A stretch of DNA of 64,000 bases from Aquanectria penicillioides (Eukaryota > Ascomycota > Sordariomycetes > Hypocreales > Nectriaceae): assembly GCA_003415625.1 (NCBI GenBank), contig PYIU01000002.1, positions 5,704,001-5,768,000 of the forward strand, given 5' to 3'. This document shows, piece after piece, positions 11,616 through 22,774 of this stretch; the first letter of the stretch is position 1; the number at the start of each line of letters is the position of its first letter. A program made the translations under genes and the position numbers. Below the pieces are notes generated by a model. That model had not been told where the DNA came from. It searched no databases and saw only the letters and a list, made by a program, of their open reading frames with translations.

Positions 11616-14600
11616 AAAGAAGCAAGGTCCTTCTGCCGTCGAAGACGATGCCGAGTCTGGCCGAATCCTTACCAAGGCTGAGAAGGAGAAGCTTAAGAAG
11701 GAGCGTGAGAAGCAGCGAAAGAAGGAGCAGGTATATCAACCATTCTATCGACCAGGCCCTTGAAACATGCCTTCACTGAACAAATATGCTGATATGCCAT
11801 ACCACATGTTAGGCTGCCAAGAAGAAGACCGCCGCTCCTGCGAATGCCGCAGAGCCCACGAAACCCGCTCCTGTAAAGGATACCACCGAGCCGACTCCCG
11901 CTGACGCTGCTCCCGCCGAAACGGGTGGCAAGAAAAAGAAGCTCCCCGCCCATCTTGCTCTGATCCAGAAGCAACAGGCTGAGCTCAAGCGACAACAAGA
12001 TGAGCAGGCCCGTCTTGAGGCGGCGGCAAAGGCTCGTGCCGAGGAGGACGAACGAATGGCTGCTGAGGAAGAAAAACGCCGTGATGAAGCTAAGGCTCTT
12101 AAGAAGCAAAAGGAAAAAGAGAAGATTGAACAACTGAAGAAGGAGGGGAAATTCCTCACCAAGGCCCAGAAAGAGGAGAAGGCTCGTAATGAGCGGAAGC
12201 TGCAGCAGATGCTTGCGGCTGGTATCAAGGTCGGTCCTCAGGGAGAGAGTGAACAACCTAAGAGCAAGCCGAGTCAGGATACTCGAAGGAAGAAAGGCCG
12301 CGGCCAGCAAAAGGCAAATATACATTCTTCTAACGTAATGGCTAGCAACAAATTGCTAACACCCTATAGATTGATGAAGAGAAGGCTTTGGCTGAGGCTG
12401 CCGAGCGAGCCCGGCAACAAGCTGAGCAGGCTCTCAAAGAAGCTGAGGAGAAGGCCGCTCGCGAAAAATCCGAGGCCGAGGCCAAGGCTGCGGCAGAGAA
12501 GGCTGCCGCTGAAAGCGAGGTTGAAGATGACTGGGAAGCTGCCGCTGCCTCTGACAACGATGTCAAGGATAGTTGGGATGCTGACTCCGACGAAGAGGCT
12601 GGTGCTGATGCTAAGGCTAAGAAGGACGGCGAGGGAGAAGATGAAGATGAAGACTCAGAAGATGAGTCCGAGGATGAGGCCGTGTCGGCGGCTAAGCAGG
12701 CCGAGGAGAAACGAAAGCGGGAGGCGGCTGAGCGTCGAGAGAAGGCTCACCAGGCCGCTCTTGCGGCTCGGTCCAAAGACAACCTGCGATCGCCCATCTG
12801 CTGTATTCTGGGACACGTCGATACCGGAAAGACCAAGCTTTTGGACAAGATCCGACAGACCAATGTTCAAGAGGGCGAAGCTGGTGGTATTACGCAACAA
12901 ATTGGTGCAACATATTTCCCCGTCGATGCTATTCGGCAAAAGACGGCCGTTGTCAACCAAGACAACAAGTTCGAGTTCAAGGTCCCAGGTCTCCTCGTTA
13001 TTGACACCCCTGGTCACGAGTCGTTCTCCAACCTTCGATCTCGTGGCTCGTCTCTCTGCAACATTGCCATTTTGGTTGTTGATATTATGCACGGCCTTGA
13101 GCCACAGACCCTCGAGTCGATGCGCATGTTGAGAGATCGAAAGACTCCCTTCATTGTTGCGCTGAACAAAATTGATCGTCTCTACGGCTGGAAGAAGGTA
13201 GACAATAACGGTTTCCAGGACAGCTTGGCGCTCCAGAATAAGGCTGTTCAGAACGAGTTTAAGTCCCGCCTGGAGGCTACGAAGCTGGCATTTGCTGAGC
13301 AGGGTTTCAACTCGGAGCTCTTCTACCAGAACAAGTCCATGGCCAAGTTCGTCTCCCTTGTGCCCACCTCGGCTCATACTGGAGAGGGTGTCCCCGACAT
13401 GTTGAAGCTCATCTGTCAACTTACCCAAGAGCGCATGGTTGGCTCTCTCATGTACTTGTCTGAGGTCCAGGCCACTGTCCTCGAAGTCAAGGCAATTGAA
13501 GGTTTTGGTATGACCATTGATGTCATTTTATCCAATGGTATCCTTCGAGAAGGAGACCGAATTGTCTTGTGTGGCACAGAGGGGGCCATTGTGACAAATA
13601 TCAGAGCTCTCCTCACCCCTGCACCCCTCAGAGAGTTGCGTCTCAAGTCAGCGTACGTTCACAACAAGGAAGTTAAGGCTGCCTTGGGTGTCAAAATCAG
13701 TGCTCCCGGTTTGGAAGGCGCCATTGCTGGTTCTCGTCTTATGGTTGTCGGCCCTGATGATGATGAGGAGGACATTATGGATGAGGTCGAATCCGATCTT
13801 GCTGTCCTGCTCAGCCGAGTGGAGAAGACCGGTCGTGGTGTCAGTGTCCAGGCCTCAACATTGGGTTCGCTCGAGGCTTTGCTCGACTTCCTCAAGGATT
13901 GCAAGATTCCCGTGGCCAACGTGGGCATCGGTCCCGTCTACAAGCGAGATGTTATGCAATGTGGTATTATGTTGGAGAAGGCTCCAGACTACGCTGTCAT
14001 GCTATGCTTTGATGTCAAGGTAGACAAAGAAGCCCAACAATATGCTGATGAACAGGGCATTAAAGTCTTTACGGCTGACATCATCTACCATCTGTTTGAC
14101 AATTTCACAAAGCACATGGACGAGATGCTGGAGAAGAAGAAGGAAGAGTCCAAGATGTTGGCTGTTTTCCCATGTGTCCTGAAGCCCGTCGCCGTATTCA
14201 ACAAGACTGGCCCCATTGTCATTGGTGTGGATGTTGTTGATGGCCAACTCAAGGTCAACACTCCCATGGCTGCCGTCAAACACAACCCCGTCACAGGCGC
14301 CAAAGAAATCATTAGCCTGGGAAGAGTGTAAGTTTATTTCAACCCCTATCATTTTATTCCTTTCTTTCCAGTTTGTCTTTTTACGTGTAATGGTACATGA
14401 TGGGAGTCGATTTTGTGACCAGACACTGACGCATGCCGTAATAGCACTTCTATTGAGCGAGATCACAAGCAGATTCCCGTGTGCAAGAAGGGGCAACCTT
14501 CGGTCGCCGTTAAGATAGAGATGGGTGGCAACCAGCCCATGTATGGCCGCCAGCTCGAAGAGTCAGACGCCCTCTATAGTCTTATCTCGCGAGCAAGTAT

Positions 14601-14691
14601 CGACACCCTCAAGGAGTTCTACCGCAAGGATGTCACCAACGACGAGTGGCAACTTATCATCAAGCTCAAGCCTCTATTTGACATCAACTAA
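11255..14691 (+). CDS. eIF5B: Eukaryotic translation initiation factor 5B (IF2-type GTPase)
   Basis: Promotes 60S subunit joining through GTP hydrolysis in the cytosol. Exons are 11255-11730, 11813-12313, 12370-14327 and 14445-14691, about 1,060 residues. The start [10 protein letters not shown] followed by a lysine- and glutamate-rich, charged coiled N-terminal half is typical. The G domain begins near residue 474: G1 GHVDTGKT, switch [11 protein letters not shown]3 DTPGHESF, G4 NKIDR. The C-terminal part holds the IF2 domains, ending [11 protein letters not shown] poly-Gln tract of ten residues lies at 11587-11616. Introns 1 and 3 are GT-AG; intron 2 (12314-12369) reads GCAAAT...CTATAG and appears to be a GC-AG intron, in phase on both sides. 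The frame breaks in a C7 run at 11334-11340, and one extra C restores it. Since the rest is intact and the gene is very important for growth, I read this as a sequence error. Confidence 0.95.
11334..11340 (+). other. Apparent frameshift in a C7 run of eIF5B
   Basis: The frame from the ATG at 11255 covers the conserved N-terminus to GESIAPQAP. The frame with [12 protein letters not shown] and [12 protein letters not shown] begins right after the C run. Adding one C joins them with no residue lost. Confidence 0.75.
11587..11616 (+). repeat. CAG/CAA repeat encoding ten glutamines in eIF5B
   Basis: Eight CAG then two CAA codons in frame within the low-complexity N-terminal region of eIF5B. It is likely length-polymorphic between strains. 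Confidence 0.9.
12314..12369 (+). other. Probable GC-AG intron of eIF5B
   Basis: The exon ends ...CAGCAAAAG, followed by GCAAAT, a TTGCTAAC branch-like motif and CTATAG. The length is 56 nt, phase 0 on both sides. No GT donor nearby gives a continuous frame into [14 protein letters not shown]. Confidence 0.75.
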
Positions 14692-15719
14692 AACGCAGGC
14701 TAAGAGGCAGGGCTCATCCGTGCCATATCTTCTTCAAGGACGGCGAAGGGATGGCAAGGTCCACAAGACCTTGACATGGATCTGGGCGAAATGCAGATTG
14801 GATTCCTCATTTGTACCACCCCCTTTGTGTCGCCTTGGTCTTGCTTCGTCTCCTCGCTGATTGATAAGTGTGTCAATGTGGGATCGTGACTTGATAGGGG
14901 AGAGAAGTTCACATCGGGTGTAGTGAAGCTGCTGTGCACCGCACCAATTTAAAGAGAGGAAAAACTGAGAGTGAAGTCCCAGACAAAAAGGATAGGGCCA
15001 TGTATCTTGAAGGAGGTTGCAAAATAGAGAGAGACAATGACAAAAGCGAGAGGCAAGAAAACTATATTGACTTGAGTGTGCAAATGGGATCATGGTGAAT
15101 TTACGAGACATATATATCATGTAATTTGAAAGCAGACACGACACATATGTGTCGAATCTTGACCATGTGACAATACCAAACTACCCACGGAACAAAAATC
15201 TTCCCATGCCCTCCCCCAGGTTCTCGGGGAAATGCGACCAGCCGTCATGGTAGATTCAAACTATGAGGTCTTCGCTTGTATCTGGGAATATGTGTTTCCC
15301 CATCCTCGCCTCGTGTCACTAACCGAGTGAGTGGCCAGCCACCCGACGGGAATGTGGCGTGAGCCAAGGATGCCGAAATGACGGTGAGATGGTTGGCAAG
15401 GGGTCATTATAGGGGCCAGCCGCCACGGCTGGCCTTGATACTCGGGGAATAAATAACGTGGCATGCCGTGTCAGATCTAAAAGGATAGTTGAACCAACTT
15501 GGTGTCTTGATCCTAGCGACTAAGGTGTAAAAGTGGTCTAACGCGGGTACATATCCGTCATAATGATCCCTCCCAATAAAGCCGTTGCAACCGTGACATC
15601 TCTATGCTGCCTCTCATCATCTCGTCTTCTTTGTCTTCGTCTTTGTTCCTCATTTTATTTTGTCGTCTTCGCGTCATATCATCCACAGCGCCGAATCTAA
15701 TCGCCTCGTTCTGAAGGCT
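14692..15719. other. Convergent intergenic region, no gene seen
   Basis: Lies between the stop codons of eIF5B (plus) and the Hsp110 gene (minus). It should hold both 3' UTRs. Open frames here are short and unlike known proteins. Confidence 0.6.
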
Positions 15720-18523
15720 TTACTGGGCACTAGAAGCACCCTCCTCAGGGGTAGCTTCGGCGTCCTTCATCTCCTGGTCGCCTTGAGTAGCCTTCTCGGC
15801 TTCAGCGGCTTTGCGAGCCTCCTCCTCAGCAGCGTTCTTAGCGGCGCGCTCAGCATCAAGGCGCTCCTGAAGGGCCTGTCGCTCAGCTTCGACCTTTTCA
15901 AAGTGACGTTGGACAACGGGTCCAGCCATGGATCGGATTTCGTCAATCTTGGCAATGTAGACACCCTTGGTAGTGTCGTCACCCTCATCGTACAACCAGT
16001 CCTGCAGGGGAAGCGGTCAGCAATAGGTCAAGCACGTCTTGCGAAATGCTACCCAGACGTACCTCGGTGGCCTCGAGCTTGGCCTTGATGGTCTCCTTCT
16101 CCTCCTCGCTGGCGAACTCAGAGTATTGATCATCGAGCTTAGCACGAAGGTCGTAGATGTAAGCCTCGAGCTCGTTCTTCTTCTCCTCGGTATCGGCGAC
16201 CAGCTTGTCTTCCATAACCATGGCGGCCTCTTTCTCAACCAGGGCAGTCTTGGCAGTCTCGTCTAAGGAAGCGGTGCCGCTGGCGATGGGGAGGTCGCCC
16301 TTGCGGACCTGCTTCTTGACCTTGCGAGTCTTCTTAGGGGCATCGTCCTTCTTGTCGGTATCCATGGCCTATCGAAATAATGTCAGCGGATTGGGCTCTG
16401 GAGTTGACGCAGAAAGTGGTTCAGAAATAACAGTGTGCGAAGACAAGAATGGCTCTCCTTCCAGGGGGCGTTTAGCCAACTGGCGATCAAAGACTGCGAT
16501 GACCACGAATGATGAACGAGGCGCCCATTGATCAAGGGATAGAGAAACAGAGAAACAACAAGCTTGCACGGTAAGCTACTCACGTCAGGATCCTTCTTAT
16601 CGCCGTCCTCGTTGATCTCCTCTTCGACCTCCTGGTCTTCGACATAGTAGCCGTTTTCGACATTCAGAACACCGTGGATGTTGACACGGGCTTTGAGCTT
16701 GCAAATCATGAAGTCATCCTTGCCATCGGCCTTGACACCCTTGACGGAGAAGCGGCCGATCCAAGGGTTCGTCTTGCCGGGAAGCTCCTCGGGTTGAGCA
16801 TATCGAGCTTCGAGGTCAAAGGGCTGTTTTCGATAGAAGGTGAGGATCTTGGTGGAAGGCAGGACGTTGCCCTTGTTGAAGACAGTCAGACTAGTATCCT
16901 CATCGGGAATATCGGGGGCCTTTTCCCAGCCGAACTCGATGGGATAGCTGATAATGTCCTGGACGGCAAAGTCGCGGACACGGAAGACGGGGGAGAGGAT
17001 GGCGCAGCTGAAGGCGGAGCCACGGGCCAAGGCCTCGTCGGCGTTGAGGGTGAAAGACAAGGGCTTGCCGAAAAATTCTTGGATGCGCTCCTTGAGGGCG
17101 GGAACACGCGAACCACCACCAACAACCTCAATGATGTCGATATCATCCTTGGTGAGCTTGGCTTGGGCAAGGGCCTGCTCGAGAGGGTGCTGGGTACGGG
17201 CAAGGAGGGGCTCAATCATGGCCTCGAACTCCGGGCGGGTGATCATAGCAGAGGCGTCAATGTCGTTCATGAGGGACTCAATATTGACGGGAGCTTGCTG
17301 GTTAGCGGACAGAATCTTCTTCGTCTTCTCGGCGGCAGCAATGGTACGGGCCATGGCGCGGCCGTGGGTAGTGATGTCGACCTTGTACTTGCCCTTGAAC
17401 TCCTTGGCCAGGTGGTCGACAAGAGCCTTGTCGAAATCGCGGCCACCAAAGTTGCGGTCCCAGGCAGTAGCCTTGACGGCGAGCTCACCCTTGCGGAACT
17501 CGATGATGGAGCAAGTGTAAGTACTGTGGCCGACATCAACAAAGGCAACACGGCGAGGCTTCTCCTCAGGGCCGGGAAGGTCGAGCTTGGTGATACCCCA
17601 GCCAAGAGCGGCGGCGGTGTTGTCATTGATGAGGCGGAGGAGCTTGAGTCCGGCAACCTCAGCAGCGTCGATGAGAACGCGGCGCTGGACGTCGGTGAAC
17701 CATGGGGGCACAGTCATGCAGATGTCGGAGACGGGAAGCTTGAGCTCAGCAGCAGCAGTCTGCTTGATCTTGCTCAAGTACATGGCAATGAGCTGGGTGG
17801 CGGAGAATTTCTCCTTGTTGCCCAAGTAGTTGACCTCGGCACCAACCTGGCCGTTGACATCGACGAGAGTAGCAGTGATGTATTGCTGCTCGATCTGGAC
17901 ATCGGGATCGGAAAAGGATCGGCCGGCAAGACGCTTCAAGCAGGCGACGGTGTTTTTGAGGTTGGAGATTTCCTGGGTCTTGGCGGCCTCGCCGAGATAG
18001 CGAGACTTGGAGCCGAAACCTACCAAAGACCTATTGAGGATGAGATGTTAGCAACGCGAACAGTGCAGCAAGGCTAAAAGCATCGGAACCGATTGTATAA
18101 AATACGAAGTGGGGAAACGTACGGAGTTGCTCGGTTGGAGACTTCATTAGTGATCTAGGAGAGACGAGTCAGTAACGAGCACCAGAAAGCGGAGGTGGGC
18201 ATTATGAAGAATGGGGTCAGAAAATGGTGTATCTCGTTCGGCTGAGACTGAGGCTGACGATGACGATGACGATGATTTTTGGGCGACGGCTAGAATGGCG
18301 GGGAGGAGGGGCGAGTTTTTGGAAGGGGAGAATTCAGGGCAGCAGATACGCACCACGTCGACGCCGCGGTTTCTCGCGACGGCAATGACGGTCTTGAGGG
18401 TTCCGAAATCGACACCTGTAGATTGGAACAAGATGTGTCAGCCATAGATTCTGCCAGTCGGCGGCAAACGTGGGACAGCAAGATGCCGCGGACAAGATAG
18501 GAAAACTCACCAACAACACTCAT
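15720..18523 (-). CDS. SSE1: Hsp110-family chaperone (Sse1/Hsp88), Hsp70 nucleotide exchange factor
   Basis: Cytosolic Hsp110 acts as nucleotide exchange factor and holdase for Hsp70. Exons in transcription order: 18523-18511 (only 13 coding nt), 18415-18354, 18154-18123 (32 nt), 18030-16584, 16368-16063, 16001-15720; 713 residues, in the family range. The start reads MSVVG|VDFGTLKTVIAVARNRGVDV, then ITNEVSNRATPSLVGFGS, which is the Hsp110 version of the ATPase phosphate-1 region. Further Hsp110/Hsp70 signatures are FVDVGHSTYTCSI, NFGGRDFDKALVDH and the IIEVVGGGSRVPALKERI loop. The C-terminal part is acidic then lysine-rich and alpha-helical, typical of the extended Hsp110 substrate domain, and ends KDAEATPEEGASSAQ. 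All introns are GT-AG and phase-consistent. I saw no clear heat-shock element array upstream. A long antisense frame lies over this gene and is a codon-bias shadow. Confidence 0.96.
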
Positions 18524-20651
18524 GGTTTCTGAGGTGGGGTTTGCCCCGGGTCGCACACACACGAGACAGGCAGAGGAGGGTTGGGGAAGAAAAGGGAGAA
18601 ACGCGCAGTCTCACGAGAGGCAGGCGCAGGTCGGGGTGAAGGAGTTGTCGTGGGGATGTGGGAGAAGCAGGTGTGGTGTTTCAGTTCAAGTCCAAGGTGG
18701 TTTGGGTTGGGATGTGTTTTTTTTTTGTAGAAGTGGAGGGGGGGGTAAAATGGTACTGGTGGAGGGGGCGGCGGGGACGAGGACACGATAAGGTAAGTTG
18801 TGATGTAAGTACCACGGGTGTAGGCAGGTACAAAGCTAAGGGACTATATGGACGTAGGCACTGTAGGATTTAGGCGGGCATCAACACGGGCACCACAGTG
18901 TAGGTAGGCAGATTGCAAGGGCGAAGTGCAATAGCACTACCTACCTTACCTAGGTACCTAAGGTAGGTAGGTAGGTAGGTACCTAGGCACCTAGGTGGTG
19001 CTCATGAAAGGGGTCATTAGGCTGGAGTCCATGTACAAGGTACTTGAGCAGCTTGGTCAACTGGTGCCATCGCGAGGTAGCTGACACCTTTTCAATTTCA
19101 CCCTTTCCCTTCAGGCGGCTGGGTAGGTACCTAGTGGCGTAGTTTCTCACATCGGTGAGATCACCCACCAACCGAGATGAGGAAGACGCAAGACGCGGCT
19201 ATCGAGGCGCTGCTGGAATCAACCACCAGGTTCGGTTTGGTTCTTCATTACTCTTCCCTACCTATTACAGGTTACGGCACAGCATGGCAACAAATAAAGA
19301 AAGAGAGAGGGCATTGGCTTGTGTCACCAAGGTGAGAAAGGTCTAGCACTTCCGGTAGGTTGGCTTCAGAAGCACGAGATCAACGGACAAGGGTAGGGGA
19401 GAAACAACAAAACAGAGCCTTGTATTCTCCCAAATTTTCTTTTTACTTCTGGTGTTGTTGCTGTTGGATGGATGACCTACTTGGCCACCATACCTTGCTT
19501 GCGAATTCCTTCTTCACCCCAGCCCCGCCTTGCCATTTGTCGCCTCACCTTGTCTGCCGCCTCTCTCACACCCTCCCTGCTTCGCCTCGCATTTCCAGGA
19601 CGAGGGTCATCAGGCATTTTGCATTGTGGTCAAACTAGGCAGGGCCACACACTGCTCTCCGTCTCTCAGTTTGCTGCCCCTCCCCCACCACCATCGCGGC
19701 GTCCCCACATCCAGCAGAAGTCCAGAGAAGTTTCTAGACAATGCTGCCGTCCTTTGTCCTCTGAGCAACCAAGCAACGAGCTATGAATCACCATGTCGGC
19801 TTGGTCCTTCCCTCTCTCCACTCTCCACTCTTCCTTCTTCATGACCATGACTAACTGAATGCAACTCCCCATAGCCGCGCCATCCAACACCGTAAAAGAG
19901 GTTTGGTTTGCTTCCATTATTTGCATGACCTTGACACCGAGAATCAATCCTGTGCAGCTTCTAATGCCTTCACCGACTTAGAGACGATGCCCTCAACGTT
20001 TCTATCAAGAAGCAATGCACAGCACATTAGTTGCTGTAGGAATACGACGCCTTTGGTTTGTCCCAAGCTCATTGCCACTATCCTTCTTGTTCAATAAAAA
20101 AAACATGAAAGACAAAAAAAAAACCGAGAACCCCCCCAGCAAAAAAGAAGAAAAAAAGGAAAAGAGGGTACGGATAGCAGAGAGACATTCTCCAGGTCCA
20201 TCCATCTGAGTACCAGCCCCTCAATATCAGTCTCTTTGTACCATCGCTTCTACAATCCGGATTTTATTGCCCCCAGTCCAAATCGTCCTCGCTCCTGGCT
20301 TACATTGGCTTCTTTTACCACTTGTGCACCTCGTCCGCTTATTACCTACATTACCAACCTAAGTAGGCCCATACACTCAGACCAACGACTACGCCACGAC
20401 ATAAGGAGGCAAAAGATGCCTGGCTTCAATCTTCCCTGTCATCATTCACCCGTTGGCATATCTTGTCCGAATTACAAGGAATGCATTATAAACCCTTTCT
20501 AGAGAAACTTAGAAAAGCCAGCACAAGGTCATTTTCCGTTTGCTGTCCCAACGCGATCCCGAAATCGTCACCCTTATCTGCTGCCACGTCTTTACCCTCC
20601 GCATGTTTCATGATCTTCGTTGCCAGCCAAATTCCCTACCTCTCGCGAAAC
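18524..20651. other. Intergenic region with Hsp110 promoter and CCTA/TAGG cluster
   Basis: Runs from the Hsp110 start codon (minus) to the stop of the chitin synthase gene (minus). No gene recognised. It contains a G-rich tract near 18738-18747, the repeat clusters at 18936-18996 and 19121-19134, and A-rich runs near 20096-20155. Confidence 0.6.
18936..18996. repeat. CCTA/TAGG palindromic cluster
   Basis: Successive CTACC units followed by CTAGGTACCTA and at least five tandem TAGG units, then CACCTAGG. The block can fold on itself (CCTA arm against TAGG arm). Confidence 0.85.
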
Positions 20652-22774
20652 TTATACCGGCGAATCCTTCGCCTTGTCGATATCGTTAAGTACGTTCCTC
20701 TCTTTTCTTCTATCATGGGCCGCACCCCAATGCACATTTTCGACAAGAGCGATCTCAACATCGAGAGCAATTTCAGACTCGTCGGGGTGCGCGTATGTTC
20801 CAGATGCTGTCCTCCGTCGCGCTGAGAATCGACCATCAATATTGTCTGGAGGTCGGATTACACTGCCCATCCTTCCAACTCCAATTGAGGATTGTTCGCG
20901 CTTCGAAATCGCTCTACGCGCTACTTGAGCTACTTTGAATGTCTCCGGAATAATATTGAGCTCATCACCTCTCTGCTCAGCCTGTTCGATCGCCTCCCGT
21001 GCGGTCGTTCGAATATCTGCCCCGATTGCGTCAGTTCGCGGGCCTCCCCAAGTTCTCCGTCCTGCTCGAAGGATCCCGTACATCATGTAATACCAGTTGT
21101 AAAACGGGTTGACCACGAACATGACGGGGTATAGCCAGGTTTTAAACCGCCTCAACTTGGCACCGAAGTAAATCATCAACAGCCAGTTTAGGCCTAGGGA
21201 TATAGCAATGAACCCGACTGGTAGGCCTTTGACCTTTTTCACTGTTGTGGCTAGAGACAGCACCATGATGAAAAATAGCAAGGCTGTGGTTCGAATTGTG
21301 TTATGCATGAACCTGACCAAAATGAGGATGGGGTAGCGTTTCCACAACCGCCAATCTGTCAACATACACACTTCATTTGTGATGAAACCAAGAAGCCACC
21401 GGCGTCGTTGCTCAAAAAGAGACCTGTGAGTTTGTACCGCTTCTGTTTTGCAAAAGGCCGATGTGCACATCTGGATCTGGTAGCGCTGTTTAGCTCCAAT
21501 CATGAACAGATGCGTGAGCCACCGATCTTCTCCAAGATGGCACTTGGCGTAGTCGAACATGTCATCGCATTGCTCCATGTTGTCTGCAAAGTAATAATTG
21601 GCCATCCTTCGGAAGGCTGAGAAACGAAGAATCGTCAGGGCACCCGGGAGGCAAGTGACAGCGCCGCAGCCAGATTCAACTGTCCGCTCAAATAGTTGGC
21701 CGTGGACATACTCCATATCCTGCAACAGTGTGATAAGGCTGTGTTTCTTTGTTGTTGAAGTAATAATTCCGGTCATTGCCAGCATATCTCTAGTATTACC
21801 GGGACTAAGTTCCATGTCGTAGACGAAATTTTGCAGGCATACCTTATCAAGAATGCAATCCGAGTCGATGAAGAGAATAAACAGGTTGTCATTCCGCTTA
21901 AGATATGGCCCATAGACCTTGTCTATAAGTTGAAAGGTCAACTTTTGGCAATGTCTTTTACCCCCATGGGGGAATCGGGAAATAGTGACTCGTGAAGACC
22001 GATATATCACATCAATGTTTTGGGGGTAGTGGCGGCCACGCAGGGGAACACCGAGCCTTTTGATAGTGTTGAGATACAGCTCGTCCTCTAGCACACCGTC
22101 AAAGGAAAGAAAAACATGGATACAAGCTGGCGGGTAGTCGCATTCTACAACAGAGTTAACTGCTGTCATGAGAACATCAAACTTTTCTCGGTAGCATGGC
22201 ATCACAACAACAACTTTTGGAGCTTTGACATCGTCGAGCACCTCTTTGATCCGCTTGGTCCGGCCGAGTTGGTTTGTAAGTAATTGGTAAATGCACAAGA
22301 GCCACGGGACATTGAGGAGTAGTGTGAAGCTCCAAAAAGCGAACCATTGCAGAGCAGAAACCATCTCTTCGGGCCATAGCTTAGTCGCTTGACCAGGGAG
22401 TGGGAGTGTTACTACCATGATGGGTAGAAAGATGCATCTGTCCAGACTCGTCAGTCAACCCCACTCTGTAGATGGTATCATGTAAAATTATGGACCTTAA
22501 AAGAGTGAAAGTTGTCCCAACGATGACACACAGTACGTTGATAGACCAGTGCTCGGATTTTTGAAAGACTTTGAAGAGGCAGTAAATGAAGGCGACAAGC
22601 CAAAGGAGCCACTCGAAGCATGCCATTAGCATGAACACTCCAACGATTGCAGTATAGGTAGCCTAAGTTTGGGACGGCGGGACAAGTCAGTAGGCGTACA
22701 ATCTAAACTTTCGGATGGTTTCAGTTCCAGAGATGACTTACATCTTGAATTGGCCACTCATCAAGAACTGCCAT
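20652..22774 (-). CDS. Chitin synthase (GT2 family, short form without myosin domain)
   Basis: Polymerises UDP-GlcNAc into chitin at the plasma membrane. Exons: 22774-22742 (33 nt), 22662-22496, 22437-20652; 661 residues. The second intron has a weak GTCCAT donor but a good CTGAC branch and ACAG acceptor, and splicing gives TLLRCIFLPIMVVTLPLP. GT2 signatures are in order: VVVVMPCYRE (about 142-151), acidic DSD in FIDSDCIL (258-260), EDR in GEDRWLTH (370-372) and QRRRW (410-414). There are hydrophobic helices near the N-terminus, at WFAFWSFTLLLNVPWLL, and three to four after QRRRW. There is no myosin motor or cytochrome b5 domain. The length and absence of a long N-terminus suggest one of the short classes (VI/VII type); I cannot assign the class without a tree. 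The C-terminal tail (WGGPRTDA onward) is hydrophilic. Confidence 0.92.

Noticed and set aside
11040..11739. Leucine- and serine-rich minus-strand frames over the eIF5B N-terminus
   Set aside because: They are reverse reads of the CAG repeat and Lys/Glu-rich codons of eIF5B.
16674..18077. 467-codon open frame on the plus strand over the Hsp110 gene
   Set aside because: It lies opposite a highly conserved coding exon. Long antisense frames arise from the codon bias of the real gene. Its Gly/Leu/Asp-rich product has no recognisable domain.
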